This document shows positions 9,390 to 18,853 of a stretch of 64,000 nt of DNA, piece after piece. Location: NCBI GenBank assembly GCA_911810475.1, contig OU461276.1, positions 1,724,001-1,788,000 of the forward strand, given 5' to 3'. The DNA is from Candidatus Celerinatantimonas neptuna. Its GTDB lineage: Bacteria; Pseudomonadota; Gammaproteobacteria; Enterobacterales; Celerinatantimonadaceae. The notes below the pieces were generated by a model. That model worked only from the letters and a program-made list of their open reading frames with translations. It did not search any database and was not told where the DNA came from. The position numbers were made by a program, and so were the translations under genes. The first letter of the stretch is position 1; every line of letters starts with the position of its first letter.

Positions 9390-10175
9390 TTAGCTATTAA
9401 AGTCGTCGAATCCATCAAAACCGCCCATATCGTCACCGCCGAATCCGTCATCAAAACCATCCTCATATGGACTGTCAAATCCACCTGGCGCGAAATCACC
9501 ATCAAATCCATTGTCTGAAAAATTGCCAGAGTCAGCAAAATTGTCGGCACCGTTACCGCTATCGAATGAGCCCGGGTCGTTCCAGTTATCTGATGCATCT
9601 GCAAATTGATTCTGATTGTCGAATCCCCCCTGATCCGTTGCATCATTCATATCGGGTGTTGGATTATCATTAATAATGTTGACGACATCTTCCGGGTGAT
9701 GGTGACTAAACATATCCATCATCAGATCGCCTAGAACTACGCCTCCGGCAACACCTGCTGCTGTTTGCAGGGCTCCGCCTAAAAAGCTGTTCCCCCGGCC
9801 AAAGCCCGTGTTAGGTGCATATTGTGGCTGGTTGTAATTACCTTGTGCATTGCGTGAGTTCCAACCTGCTGTATTCGGGGGTGTCTGTCTGGGAGCCGTA
9901 TTGCGATGGCCGAATAATCCGGATAGAAAACCGCCCTGATGGCTTTGGTTCTGTTGCATCTGCTTTTCCAGTGCTTCTAACCGTGCGTGCAATTGTTTAA
10001 TCGTTGCTTCTTGCATGATCATTGTTTGAGCCATGTAATAAGGGGCTGATGGTTGAGCGACTACGTGCTTTTCAATCAGCGATTCAGCGTTCCTGTCACG
10101 GCTTCCACCTTTTTTTTCCACATCCTTGAGGCGAGCAAATAAATTATCAATAAGTTGATTGGTATTTTGGTCCAC
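9390..10175 (-). CDS. DUF2076 family protein with Asp/Gly-rich tail
   Basis: A 261-residue protein of unknown function resembling DUF2076. Residues 1-90 are helical and charged (E-A-T-I-K-Q-L-H-A-R-L-E-A-L-E-K) and probably a coiled coil. Next comes a Gln/Asn/Pro/Gly-rich linker. Residues about 130-155 form a small Gly/Ala-rich hydrophobic segment (F-L-G-G-A-L-Q-T-A-A-G-V-A-G-G). The last 90 residues are almost entirely D, G, F, N and S and very acidic. The start is a GTG with AGGAAA upstream. It is a single gene, divergent from the D-glutamate island. Related proteins are sometimes called periplasmic, but no classical signal peptide is visible here. Confidence 0.75.
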   Translation of the reverse strand: MDQNTNQLIDNLFARLKDVEKKGGSRDRNAESLIEKHVVAQPSAPYYMAQTMIMQEATIKQLHARLEALEKQMQQNQSHQGGFLSGLFGHRNTAPRQTPPNTAGWNSRNAQGNYNQPQYAPNTGFGRGNSFLGGALQTAAGVAGGVVLGDLMMDMFSHHHPEDVVNIINDNPTPDMNDATDQGGFDNQNQFADASDNWNDPGSFDSGNGADNFADSGNFSDNGFDGDFAPGGFDSPYEDGFDDGFGGDDMGGFDGFDDFNS

Positions 10176-10369
10176 GAAGATTTCCTCACAAATGGGTGAT
10201 CATCATTCCTATTAGTCCACATAAATCGCTATATGTTCAATAGGTTAAATAAAAGGTTAACAACCCCTATAACCTGAAGTTATACCGTTACGATAAATAA
10301 GTATTCCCCGACCGGGCTAAAACCGTGAAATAGTGATTTCATCGTAATCAACATCAGTTTCAGACGAAT

Positions 10370-11377
10370 ATGCAAATACCTCAGCCCTATTTATTATTTC
10401 TTGGCGATGTGACAGATCCTCTGGCGGCTAAGACAGCCCGGGGAATTAAAGCATGGCGCTTTGAGCAATGTGTCGGTCAATTACGCTTAGACGGCTCTGG
10501 AGTGTCGCTGGATTTGCCCGACCTAACGCCTGAGCAGGCTTACCAGAAGGGGGCTCGTACATTTGTTATTGGCACAGCGAACGCCGGTGGCTTTTTACCT
10601 GAACACTGGCTTGAAACGATTCGCTGTGCGATTCGAACTGGTTTAAATGTTGCCAGTGGTTTGCATCAGCGCCTTGCTGATATTCCAGAGCTGGTTGAAT
10701 TAGCCTATCAGCATCAGGTGCAGTTATTTGATGTGCGTCATCATCATGAAAAACTGGCGGTCGGTACAGGTTTACCCCGTACAGGAAAACGTGTTCTGGC
10801 GGTGGGGACCGATTGTGCGGTCGGTAAGATGTATGCAACGCTGGCTTTGGAAAAAGCCATGCGTGCTGAAGGAATGGATGCTCAGTTTCGTGCGACAGGC
10901 CAAACCGGCATTCTGGTCGCAGGTCAGGGAATCGCTATTGATGCTATTGTGGCTGATTTTATTTCAGGTGCAGCTGAGCAAATATCTCCGGCTAATGAAG
11001 CTTCTCACTGGGATATCATCGAAGGTCAGGGCTCATTATTTCATCCATCATATGCGGGGGTCAGCTTAGGTTTGCTGCATGGCTCCCAGCCTGATTGGAT
11101 TGTGATGTGCCATGAAATGGGCCGACCTCATACCCGTCATTTGCCTCATCATCCATTGGTCAGCTTGTCAGATTGTGTGGCTGAAAACCTCCGTGTGGCC
11201 CGTGTAACCAATGCGAATGTCCGGCTGGCTGGCTTTGCCATTAATACATCGAATTTCACCAATGAAGAGGCCATGGCTTATTGCTCTGAAATTGCAGAGC
11301 AATTTAATGTTGCTGCGACCGACCCTGTCCGTTATGGCATGGAACCTATCGCCAATTTTTTAAAAATGCACGGTTGA
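10370..11377 (+). CDS. dgcN: DUF1611 / DgcN-like protein (N-acetyl-D-glutamate synthase type)
   Basis: A 335-residue DUF1611 protein. The family has an N-terminal Rossmann-like domain and a C-terminal P-loop NTPase-like domain; here the nucleotide loop reads V-G-T-D-C-A-V-G-K-M-Y near residue 145. The best-known member, DgcN, acetylates D-glutamate from acetyl-CoA in marine bacteria and works with DgcA, an enolase-superfamily enzyme. Here the enolase-superfamily gene follows 15 bases downstream. A Gsi-type peptide importer and three peptidases then suggest that D-Glu released from peptides, perhaps murein peptides, is the substrate. This is the first gene of the operon. The symbol is by family and context. 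Confidence 0.75.
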   Translation: MQIPQPYLLFLGDVTDPLAAKTARGIKAWRFEQCVGQLRLDGSGVSLDLPDLTPEQAYQKGARTFVIGTANAGGFLPEHWLETIRCAIRTGLNVASGLHQRLADIPELVELAYQHQVQLFDVRHHHEKLAVGTGLPRTGKRVLAVGTDCAVGKMYATLALEKAMRAEGMDAQFRATGQTGILVAGQGIAIDAIVADFISGAAEQISPANEASHWDIIEGQGSLFHPSYAGVSLGLLHGSQPDWIVMCHEMGRPHTRHLPHHPLVSLSDCVAENLRVARVTNANVRLAGFAINTSNFTNEEAMAYCSEIAEQFNVAATDPVRYGMEPIANFLKMHG

Positions 11378-11391
11378 TGGGCAGGTAACCG

Positions 11392-12357
11392 ATGCGACAG
11401 ATTGAAATCGAAACAGTGAAGTTACCGTTAAGCCGGCCTTTTCGTATAGCCCGCGGCACCCGGCAATCGGTTGATGTGATTCGCGTGATGATTGAAGAAA
11501 ATGGCTTTATCGGCTGGGGAGAATGTACGCCCACAGCTCACTATGGGCAAAGTCCAGCTAGTGTCAGTGAACAGATTCGGTCGATACTTCCTCAATTGCG
11601 TCAGGGGATGACCCGTCAGGAACTTCAATTACATCTTTCCAGAGGTTCGGCCCGCAATGTTTTGGACTGCGCGTTATGGAGATTAGAGGGGGGCCGGCGG
11701 CATCAGTCATTATGGGCGGTGACGGAGGTTGTGCAACCGGCAACAATCTGCTGTGCGCAAACACTGAGTCTCGCTTCGCTATCTCAGATGGTTGACGCAG
11801 CCGTTGAAGCAATTAATCAGGGCGCGCAGCTTCTTAAAATCAAGTTGAATGATGAATCGGTGGTTGAAAAAGTATCGGCGATCCGCTCTGTATCGCAACA
11901 GACACAATTAATCATCGATGCCAATGAATCATGGGCGGGGCTTGATTTACCGGCACTGATGGATGAACTCGCGGTATTTGACATCACTATGATCGAACAA
12001 CCATTGCCGGCCGGTCAGGACAATTGTCTGAAACATTTTACGCATCCTATTCCTGTCTGTGCTGATGAGAGCTGTCACGATGCAGGCGATATCGCTCCGC
12101 TGTCGGATCGCTACGAGATGATCAATATCAAATTGGATAAATGTGGTGGATTAACAGAGGCACTGGCCATGGTTGAAATAGCTCATCGTTATCAGATGGA
12201 CGTTATGACTGGGTGCATGTTGGGGTCATCTCTGGCGATGGAGGCTGCTTTACCTATTGCAGCCCAATCAGTCTTTGTCGATCTGGATGGCCCAATCTGG
12301 CTGGCTGGTGATAGTGCACCTTATTTGGTTTATCGCAATGGTTGCATTGAAACCTAA
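11392..12357 (+). CDS. L-Ala-D/L-Glu epimerase-like enolase-superfamily enzyme (YcjG/DgcA type)
   Basis: A 321-residue member of the muconate-lactonising subgroup. The catalytic lysines sit in L-L-K-I-K (Lys149/Lys151). Metal ligands follow in I-I-D-A-N-E (Asp176), E-Q-P-L-P and C-A-D-E-S, and the opposite-face lysine is in I-K-L-D-K-C-G-G. This K-x-K plus K-L-D-K-C-G-G pattern is that of dipeptide epimerases, which convert L-Ala-D-Glu to L-Ala-L-Glu during murein peptide use. With DgcN upstream, the DgcA role (epimerising N-acetyl-D-Glu before deacetylation) is equally possible. Sequence alone does not separate the two. Confidence 0.85.
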   Translation: MRQIEIETVKLPLSRPFRIARGTRQSVDVIRVMIEENGFIGWGECTPTAHYGQSPASVSEQIRSILPQLRQGMTRQELQLHLSRGSARNVLDCALWRLEGGRRHQSLWAVTEVVQPATICCAQTLSLASLSQMVDAAVEAINQGAQLLKIKLNDESVVEKVSAIRSVSQQTQLIIDANESWAGLDLPALMDELAVFDITMIEQPLPAGQDNCLKHFTHPIPVCADESCHDAGDIAPLSDRYEMINIKLDKCGGLTEALAMVEIAHRYQMDVMTGCMLGSSLAMEAALPIAAQSVFVDLDGPIWLAGDSAPYLVYRNGCIET

Positions 12358-12391
12358 CCGTCAAATCCACAGGCAAAAAGGGAATCAAAGA

Positions 12392-14215
12392 ATGGAAAAA
12401 ACACCGGTATTAGATATTCAGGATTTAACCGTTAGTTTTCGCTCCAGAGCTGGATCTCAGCGTGCATTAGATGGTGTTTCTTTTCAGCTTTATTCTGGTG
12501 AAGTGGTTGCAATTGTTGGCGAAAGCGGTTCGGGAAAATCGGTGACCTCTCTTTCTCTGATGGGGCTTCTTCCTGAAAATGCCCAGATTGAGCGAGGCCA
12601 GTCGATTTACCACAATAATTTGGGCCATTCCTGCGATCTGACATCACTAAGTGAAGAGCAGTACCGACAACTGCGGGGCCAGTCGCTGGCGATGATTTTC
12701 CAAGAGCCCATGACATCACTGAATCCGGTGTTAAAAATTGGTGATCAGTTAACTGAAGCATTGCGTGATCATCATCTTTGCTCGGCGAAAGAAGCCTATC
12801 GAAGATCCTGCCAGCTGCTTGAACGGGTTCGTATTGCAGACGTGAAACGGGTGATGAACAGCTATCCCCAGTCTTTGTCTGGGGGAATGCGCCAGCGTGT
12901 GATGATTGCACTAGCGTTAACCTGCGAACCGGATGTCTTAATTGCAGATGAGCCGACCACAGCTTTGGATGTGACTATTCAAGCGCGTATTTTACAGATC
13001 CTGCGGGATTTACAGCGTCAGAGCAAAATGGCGGTGTTGTTTATTACCCATGATATGGGCGTTGTCGCTGAAATTGCCGATCGGGTTGTGGTGATGTTCC
13101 GGGGCAAAGTTGTTGAAAGTGGCCCTGTGGAGCAGATCTTTAACCGGCCACAACATCCTTATACCCAATCATTATTAGCTGCTGTCCCTAAATTAGGCGA
13201 TATGAACGGACATAACTGGCCAGCAAGGTTCCCGATTGTCGGCGAATATTCTCAACAGCCACCACCAGAGCATCGCTGTGCTGATTATTCAGTTAAACCA
13301 GTGTTAGATGTTCGGGGATTGAAAGTGTACTTCCCGGTTCGCTCGGGGATCTTCTCTAAGATAACGCATGAGGTGCATGCCGTTGAACAAATTGACCTGA
13401 AGGTCTGGCCGGGTGAAACGCTCGCAATTGTTGGAGAAAGTGGCTGCGGAAAATCAACCACCGGGCGAGCGTTGCTCAGATTAGTTTCCGGTGATAGCGA
13501 ATCGATTCATTTTCAGGGATGCGAGATTTCGCTCTTAAATGACCGTGCTTTTAAATCGATGCGACGTGAAATTCAGATGGTATTTCAGGATCCGTATGCA
13601 TCGCTCAATCCCCGTTTAACGGTCGGTTTTACCATAGCTGAGCCGCTTTTAATCCACGGCTTAGTCAAATCATTAAAAGAAGCGACGCCTCAGGTGAACG
13701 CTTTATTGGAAAGTGTTGGGTTAAAGGCTGAGCATGCTCGTCGTTACCCACATGAATTTTCCGGTGGGCAGCGTCAGCGTATTGCAATTGCCCGGGCGAT
13801 GGCTCTTAAGCCTAAAGTCATTATTGCTGATGAAGCCGTTTCAGCACTGGATGTTTCGATTCAGGCTCAGGTGATCAATTTAATGATGGACCTGCAACAG
13901 CAAACCGGTGTGTCCTGGATTTTTATTTCTCATGATATGGCCGTGGTTGAGCGAATCGCTAACCGGGTTGCCGTGATGTATTTGGGACAGATTGTGGAAT
14001 TAGGGCCACGTCAGTCTGTATTTAGTCATCCTCAGCACGCCTATACAAAGCGTTTGCTGTCTTCTGTTCCGATTGCTGACCCGAGTCGTCAGCGGACGGT
14101 TGAGTTAGATGATTCCGAATTGGCTCCCTCTCCGATGCGAGCTGTCGACGAGAGTGTCGCCAAACTACGTTACCGCGAGGTAGCTTCGCAACACTGGGTC
14201 GCTGACGAGTTTTAA
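12392..14215 (+). CDS. gsiA: Dipeptide/glutathione-type ABC importer, fused double ATPase
   Basis: A 607-residue protein with two complete ABC ATPase domains, like GsiA. The first has Walker A G-E-S-G-S-G-K-S and signature L-S-G-G-M-R-Q-R. The second has G-E-S-G-C-G-K-S and F-S-G-G-Q-R-Q-R. Each is followed by the oligopeptide-transporter C-terminal extension (H-P-Y-T-Q-S-L-L and H-A-Y-T-K-R-L-L). An upstream in-frame start at 12257 would overlap the epimerase gene by 100 bases, so the ATG at 12392 with AAGGGA upstream is used. It powers import through the two permeases at 15901-17712. Confidence 0.92.
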   Translation: MEKTPVLDIQDLTVSFRSRAGSQRALDGVSFQLYSGEVVAIVGESGSGKSVTSLSLMGLLPENAQIERGQSIYHNNLGHSCDLTSLSEEQYRQLRGQSLAMIFQEPMTSLNPVLKIGDQLTEALRDHHLCSAKEAYRRSCQLLERVRIADVKRVMNSYPQSLSGGMRQRVMIALALTCEPDVLIADEPTTALDVTIQARILQILRDLQRQSKMAVLFITHDMGVVAEIADRVVVMFRGKVVESGPVEQIFNRPQHPYTQSLLAAVPKLGDMNGHNWPARFPIVGEYSQQPPPEHRCADYSVKPVLDVRGLKVYFPVRSGIFSKITHEVHAVEQIDLKVWPGETLAIVGESGCGKSTTGRALLRLVSGDSESIHFQGCEISLLNDRAFKSMRREIQMVFQDPYASLNPRLTVGFTIAEPLLIHGLVKSLKEATPQVNALLESVGLKAEHARRYPHEFSGGQRQRIAIARAMALKPKVIIADEAVSALDVSIQAQVINLMMDLQQQTGVSWIFISHDMAVVERIANRVAVMYLGQIVELGPRQSVFSHPQHAYTKRLLSSVPIADPSRQRTVELDDSELAPSPMRAVDESVAKLRYREVASQHWVADEF

Positions 14216-14271
14216 TTCGTCATTGAGGATCTGTTGCTCTTGTTTAAAAAGGATATTAAGGAGAAAAAACG

Positions 14272-15813
14272 ATGAAATCGATCTATGCCCGCACAGCTGT
14301 TGCGATTGGTTTAGCATTGTGTCTTGGGATCCATGCCCAGGCGCATGATCTTAAAATTTCGATGTATGCCGATATCACCGGATTAGATCCGCAAGATACG
14401 TCAGATAACGTCAGTTATTCGGTTCAAAGTGGTATTTTTGAGCGTCTGTTTCAGTTTGATGCCAAAATGAAACTGATTCCACAATTGGCAACCAGTTATA
14501 CCGGTAATGCGGATGCGACGGAATATGTGATTCATTTACGCAAAGGGGTGACGTTCCAGGATGGCACGCCATTTAATGCGAAAGCTGTAAAAGCGAATCT
14601 GGATCGCCTGGCGAACCAAAAACTGGGGTTGAAACGAAACAGCCTGTTTAAGATGGTTAAAACAGTGACGGTCGTTGGCCCGTATACCGTTAAAGTGCAG
14701 CTTAAACAGTCATTCGGTGCATTCATCAATACCCTGGCTCATCCGTCAGCGGTGATGTGGAGCCCTAGTGTCCTGCATCGCTACCCGTCTGAAGCGCAGC
14801 TGCGTAAGCATCCGGTCGGAACCGGACCGTTCAAATTTGAGCAGTGGCAACCCGGTAAAGACGTCAAATTAGTCAAATATAATCACTATTGGAAAAAAGG
14901 CTGGCCGAAGGTGGACAGTGTGACGTTCTATCCGGCTCCGGAAGATGCAACGCGTGTTGCAGCTTTAAAATCCGGGCAGGTCAATGCAATTTATCCTCTG
15001 CCGGCTGATTTGATAAGCGCTGTGAAATCCGATTCTAAGCTGGCGATTCAGCGTGATCCGAGTATCTATATGTACTATCTCGCTCTGAATACGCAGCATA
15101 AATCATTGTCCAATCTGAAAGTTCGTCAGGCGATCAACTATGCCATCAACCGTAAATTGTGGTTGCGGGTTGGCTATGCAGGGCTAGGAACACCGGCTGA
15201 ATCAGTGATTGCACCCAATGTTCAGTTCTTTGCGAAACAGACCTCTCCGAATTATCGCTACGATCCAGCGAAAGCAAAAGAGCTGCTTAAAGAAGCGGGT
15301 TATGGTCAGGGTCTCAACCTGAAACTGTGGACGTCGAATGCAACCTCGTCGGTTCGCTGTGCGCAGTTCTTTAAACAGCAACTGGCACAGGTTGGCATTC
15401 ATGTGAAGGTCGTTCCGATGGACTCAGGTACCCGGGATGCCAAACTCTGGAGTGTTCGGGATCCGAAAAAAGCTCAGTTTGATTTGTACTATGGTGGCTG
15501 GTCGCCATCAACAGGTGATGCTGACTGGGCATTGCGTCCATTGTTCGCAACGGATTCATGGGTACCTAGGGCCTATAACGTGTCCTACTTCTCCAATGCC
15601 AAAGTGGACCAGGCTATCGCGGATGGTTTGAAAACAGCCAATCTGAAACTGCGGGCTAAAGCTTATGCCAGAGCGCAAAAACTAATCTGGAAAGCCGCCC
15701 CGATCGCCTTTTTGGGATCACCGGATAACCTTGTCGGTAAGCAGAAGAACCTGAAGGGCGTATCGATGTTAGCTGATGGAACCTTACTGTTCACCAAGGC
15801 CCGTTTTAATTAA
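14272..15813 (+). CDS. gsiB: Periplasmic peptide-binding protein of the ABC importer
   Basis: A 513-residue SBP_bac_5 family protein. The first 24 residues are a Sec signal peptide ending A-Q-A, with cleavage predicted before H-D-L-K. Family features follow: D-P-Q-D-T-S-D-N-V-S-Y near residue 40, G-V-T-F-Q-D-G-T-P-F-N, and G-T-G-P-F-K-F. It delivers the peptide to the GsiC/GsiD-type permeases. A stem-loop after the gene (15843-15873) may protect its mRNA. Ligand identity is inferred from the peptidase neighbours; GsiB itself binds glutathione. Confidence 0.9.
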   Translation: MKSIYARTAVAIGLALCLGIHAQAHDLKISMYADITGLDPQDTSDNVSYSVQSGIFERLFQFDAKMKLIPQLATSYTGNADATEYVIHLRKGVTFQDGTPFNAKAVKANLDRLANQKLGLKRNSLFKMVKTVTVVGPYTVKVQLKQSFGAFINTLAHPSAVMWSPSVLHRYPSEAQLRKHPVGTGPFKFEQWQPGKDVKLVKYNHYWKKGWPKVDSVTFYPAPEDATRVAALKSGQVNAIYPLPADLISAVKSDSKLAIQRDPSIYMYYLALNTQHKSLSNLKVRQAINYAINRKLWLRVGYAGLGTPAESVIAPNVQFFAKQTSPNYRYDPAKAKELLKEAGYGQGLNLKLWTSNATSSVRCAQFFKQQLAQVGIHVKVVPMDSGTRDAKLWSVRDPKKAQFDLYYGGWSPSTGDADWALRPLFATDSWVPRAYNVSYFSNAKVDQAIADGLKTANLKLRAKAYARAQKLIWKAAPIAFLGSPDNLVGKQKNLKGVSMLADGTLLFTKARFN

Positions 15814-15842
15814 ACGAATCAGTATGGTGTGTTTAAGGCGAT

Positions 15843-15873
15843 GGATATGTCCGGGCAGTGAGCGGGCATATCC
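15843..15873 (+). repeat. Stem-loop between binding protein and permease genes
   Basis: An 11-bp stem (15843-15853 with 15863-15873, one G-U pair) sits in the 87-base spacer. There is no T-tract. Such hairpins commonly raise binding-protein mRNA over permease mRNA. Confidence 0.55.
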
Positions 15874-15900
15874 TCAATTGAATCAGAAAGGGAGAACCCG

Positions 15901-16821
15901 ATGTTGACCTATGTATTCCGTCGCATATTAGAGATGATCCCGGTGCTGCTGGTGGTCTCCCTGCTGGTGTTCGGGTTTATTAAATTATTACCGGGGGATC
16001 CCGCTCGTATTTATGCAGGGCCTGATGCCCAACAAAGTGCCATTGAGGCAGCCCGTGTCCATTTAGGGCTGGATAAACCATTGGCTCAGCAGTATGTGAA
16101 CTGGCTGGGCGGATTGTTTCATGGTGATTTAGGAATAACGTATCGGACTCAGCAGCCGGTTACAAAAGTGATTGAAAAAAGCTTTATGCCAACATTGTAT
16201 CTGGCATTGGCCGGATTTGGCTGGTCGGTCATTTTGGGGCTCCTGGCAGGTGTGTTAGCGGCCCTTAAGCGGGGGAAATGGCAGGACTGGACCCTGATGA
16301 GCCTTGCGATTGGCGGAATATCGATCCCACCATTCTGGCTTGGCCTGTTGCTCATTCAGTTTGTCGCGTTGCCATTTGGCATTTTTTCAGTCAGTGGATT
16401 TAATCACCCGTCCGATATTATTTTGCCGGCATTCACGTTAGGTGCTTCAGTGGCGGCTGTAATGGCCCGCTTTACCCGTTCGGCGTTTCTGGAAGTTGCC
16501 GGGGAAGATTATGTCCGAACAGCCCGCTCCAAAGGGCTACGATCCAAACGGGTGACATGGAAGCACATTATGCGTAATGCGCTGATCCCCGTGATTACCA
16601 TGCTGGGTCTTCAGTTTGGCTTTTTGCTTGGGGGGTCGATTGTCGTTGAGACGGTCTTTAGCTGGCCAGGACTGGGATGGCTGTTAATTCAATCGATTCA
16701 GACTCAGGATCAACCTGTCATTCAGGCTTTAGTCATGCTGTTCGTACTGGAATTTATTGTCATTAATCTGTTGGTTGATCTGCTTTATGCCGTGATCAAT
16801 CCAGCGATTCGACTGCGTTAG
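15901..16821 (+). CDS. gsiC: Peptide ABC importer permease 1
   Basis: A 306-residue inner-membrane permease of the DppB/GsiC type. It starts M-L-T-Y-V-F-R-R-I-L-E-M-I-P-V, has about six membrane spans, and carries the ATPase-coupling loop A-R-S-K-G-L-R-S-K-R-V near residue 215. The downstream permease starts nine bases after its stop codon. Start supported by GGGAG. Confidence 0.92.
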   Translation: MLTYVFRRILEMIPVLLVVSLLVFGFIKLLPGDPARIYAGPDAQQSAIEAARVHLGLDKPLAQQYVNWLGGLFHGDLGITYRTQQPVTKVIEKSFMPTLYLALAGFGWSVILGLLAGVLAALKRGKWQDWTLMSLAIGGISIPPFWLGLLLIQFVALPFGIFSVSGFNHPSDIILPAFTLGASVAAVMARFTRSAFLEVAGEDYVRTARSKGLRSKRVTWKHIMRNALIPVITMLGLQFGFLLGGSIVVETVFSWPGLGWLLIQSIQTQDQPVIQALVMLFVLEFIVINLLVDLLYAVINPAIRLR

Positions 16822-16830
16822 GAGACATTA

Positions 16831-17712
16831 ATGGATTCAATGATTGAAACGTCGATATCTGAGACCATTCGTTCTCCCTGGCGGGAGTTCTGGCAACGTT
16901 TTCTGACCAATCCGATGGCGTTGTGTTCAGGTGGATTTATTGTTGTCCTGGTTTTAATTGCGGTATTTGCACCATGGCTGGCACCTTGGAACCCCATGCA
17001 ATCAGATTGGTCTGCTCTGGCTGCACCGCCAAGCCTTCATCATTTGATGGGAACCGATGAGCTGGGTCGGGACTTACTTAGTCGGATTATCTATGGGGCC
17101 CGGATCTCATTATATGTCGGTTTTTTCTCTGTGACCTTAGGCATGGTGATCGGGATTGCACTGGGGTTGATTGCCGGCTATTACGGTGGCTCGGTGGATA
17201 TGCTGATTATGCGTTTTGCGGATGTATTATTTGCGTTTCCAGGCATGCTTTTGGCGATTGCCGTAGTGGCTATTTTAGGGCCGGGTCTGAACAACGTGAT
17301 CATTGCGGTTGCAACGTTTAGTGTGCCGGTTTTTGCAAGGATCGTCAGAGCGTCGACGTTATCGCTCAAAAATTTACCGTATGTGGAGGCAGTGCGCTGC
17401 GTTGGTGCGTCAGACCGACTGATTCTGCTGCGGCATATTTTACCGGGCACATTAGCCAACGTGATTGTCTTTTTTACGATGCGGATTGGGACCAGTATTC
17501 TGACAGCAGCGAGTTTGAGTTTTATTGGATTAGGGCCAGAGCCGGATGTGCCTGAATGGGGGAATATTCTGGCCATGGGGCGTAACATGATGATGGCTGG
17601 CAAATGGCATGTTTGCTTTTTCCCCGGGATTGCGATTTTTCTGACGGTTCTGGCATTTAACCTGTTAGGAGATGCGCTTCGCGATATTCTGGATCCTAAG
17701 TTGAAGAACTAA
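16831..17712 (+). CDS. gsiD: Peptide ABC importer permease 2
   Basis: A 293-residue DppC/GsiD-type permease. Family marks include H-L-M-G-T-D-E-L-G-R-D-L-L-S-R near residue 75 and the coupling motif E-A-V-R-C-V-G-A-S-D near residue 190. About six membrane spans. TAGGAGAC precedes the start. It pairs with the permease immediately upstream to form the channel. Confidence 0.92.
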   Translation: MDSMIETSISETIRSPWREFWQRFLTNPMALCSGGFIVVLVLIAVFAPWLAPWNPMQSDWSALAAPPSLHHLMGTDELGRDLLSRIIYGARISLYVGFFSVTLGMVIGIALGLIAGYYGGSVDMLIMRFADVLFAFPGMLLAIAVVAILGPGLNNVIIAVATFSVPVFARIVRASTLSLKNLPYVEAVRCVGASDRLILLRHILPGTLANVIVFFTMRIGTSILTAASLSFIGLGPEPDVPEWGNILAMGRNMMMAGKWHVCFFPGIAIFLTVLAFNLLGDALRDILDPKLKN

Positions 17713-17785
17713 GTGACCTTAACTTGGGAGAGGGACGCCTATTCTGATAGGGTTTGCCTGTTATTTGAAATTGAAAGAGGTGTCG

Positions 17786-18841
17786 ATGGAGGTTTATCAG
17801 CAGCAGCGAATTGACTTATTACTTAAGCGCTGGGAAAGTGAGCGGCGCATCGGTTACCCACGGGTTAAACCCGGTCCGTTTAACCGGATTTCAGATGTAG
17901 CTGGGGTAAAGGTTGGACATGTTACGCTCGCAGATGGAGCAATTCAAACCGGGGTGAGCGCCATTCAACCCGCGTCTCATGCGCTTTTTGATGAGCCGCT
18001 ACCCTGTGCCGCCGCGGTGTTCAATGGCTTTGCAAAACCCGTTGGGTTGATTCAGATTGAAGAACTTGGCCTGTTGCAAACGCCTGTCTTGCTGGGAAAT
18101 ACCTTTGCCGTCGGGCGTATGTTTAGTGCATTGGTTCGCCACAGTTGCCGGGAAAATCCGGCGATTGGCCGGGAAAAACCGACCGTAAATCCATTGGTAC
18201 TTGAATGTAATGATGGTTTTTTAAATGATCTGCAGGCGATGGCTGTGACAGAAGATCTGGCTGAATCAGCGCTGGCCCAGGTGGATACGACATTTGAGCG
18301 GGGCAGTGTTGGTGCCGGACGGGGCATGAGCTGTTTTGGTCTCAAAGGAGGCATCGGTACATCGTCTCGCATTATTCCTCAATTAGACGCCACCCTGGGC
18401 GTTTTGGTGCTGGCCAATTTTGGTGTGCTCTCACAGCTCACTCTCGATGGTGTGGTGATAGGCGACATGATGGCTCCTTTGCTCCCCAATCTTGCACCTC
18501 AGAAAGATGCCGGCTCCATCATTATGGTCATGGCAACGGATGCACCGTTAAGTGCACGTCAATTAAAGCGGGTGGCAAAACGTGCCGGTGCGGGTTTAGG
18601 TCGCTTAGGGAGTTACTGGGGCCATGGTTCGGGTGATATCGCTGTGGCCTTTTCAACAAAAAAACAGTCTGTTGAATGGATTGATGATGCCATGCTAGAA
18701 CCCATGTTGTGTGCCGCAGCCGATGCGGTCGAGTTTGCGGTACTTGATGCGTTGTTAGAAGCGACTCCTGTCCAGGGGTTTTGTGGGCATTATCGCCCGG
18801 CATTGTCTGATGTCCTCGATGGTCTGGTCAAACAACGATAA
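17786..18841 (+). CDS. P1-family (DmpA-like) aminopeptidase
   Basis: A 351-residue N-terminal-nucleophile peptidase of the DmpA/P1 family (L-aminopeptidase / D-Ala esterase type). It begins with the family block I-S-D-V-A-G-V-K-V-G-H-V-T. It contains G-S-V-G-A-G-R-G-M and the self-cleavage region G-G-I-G-T-S-S (residues 188-194), where a Ser would become the new N-terminal nucleophile. A TTG start at 17765 is possible, but AGAGG at 17776-17780 favours the ATG at 17786. It ends directly against the next gene. It probably trims imported peptides in the cytoplasm. Confidence 0.85.
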   Translation: MEVYQQQRIDLLLKRWESERRIGYPRVKPGPFNRISDVAGVKVGHVTLADGAIQTGVSAIQPASHALFDEPLPCAAAVFNGFAKPVGLIQIEELGLLQTPVLLGNTFAVGRMFSALVRHSCRENPAIGREKPTVNPLVLECNDGFLNDLQAMAVTEDLAESALAQVDTTFERGSVGAGRGMSCFGLKGGIGTSSRIIPQLDATLGVLVLANFGVLSQLTLDGVVIGDMMAPLLPNLAPQKDAGSIIMVMATDAPLSARQLKRVAKRAGAGLGRLGSYWGHGSGDIAVAFSTKKQSVEWIDDAMLEPMLCAAADAVEFAVLDALLEATPVQGFCGHYRPALSDVLDGLVKQR

Positions 18842-18853
18842 ATGGATGGTGAG

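Noticed and set aside
12257-12391. N-terminal extension of the GsiA-type ATPase
   Set aside because: It overlaps the epimerase gene by 100 bases and lacks family similarity; the internal ATG has a good ribosome site.
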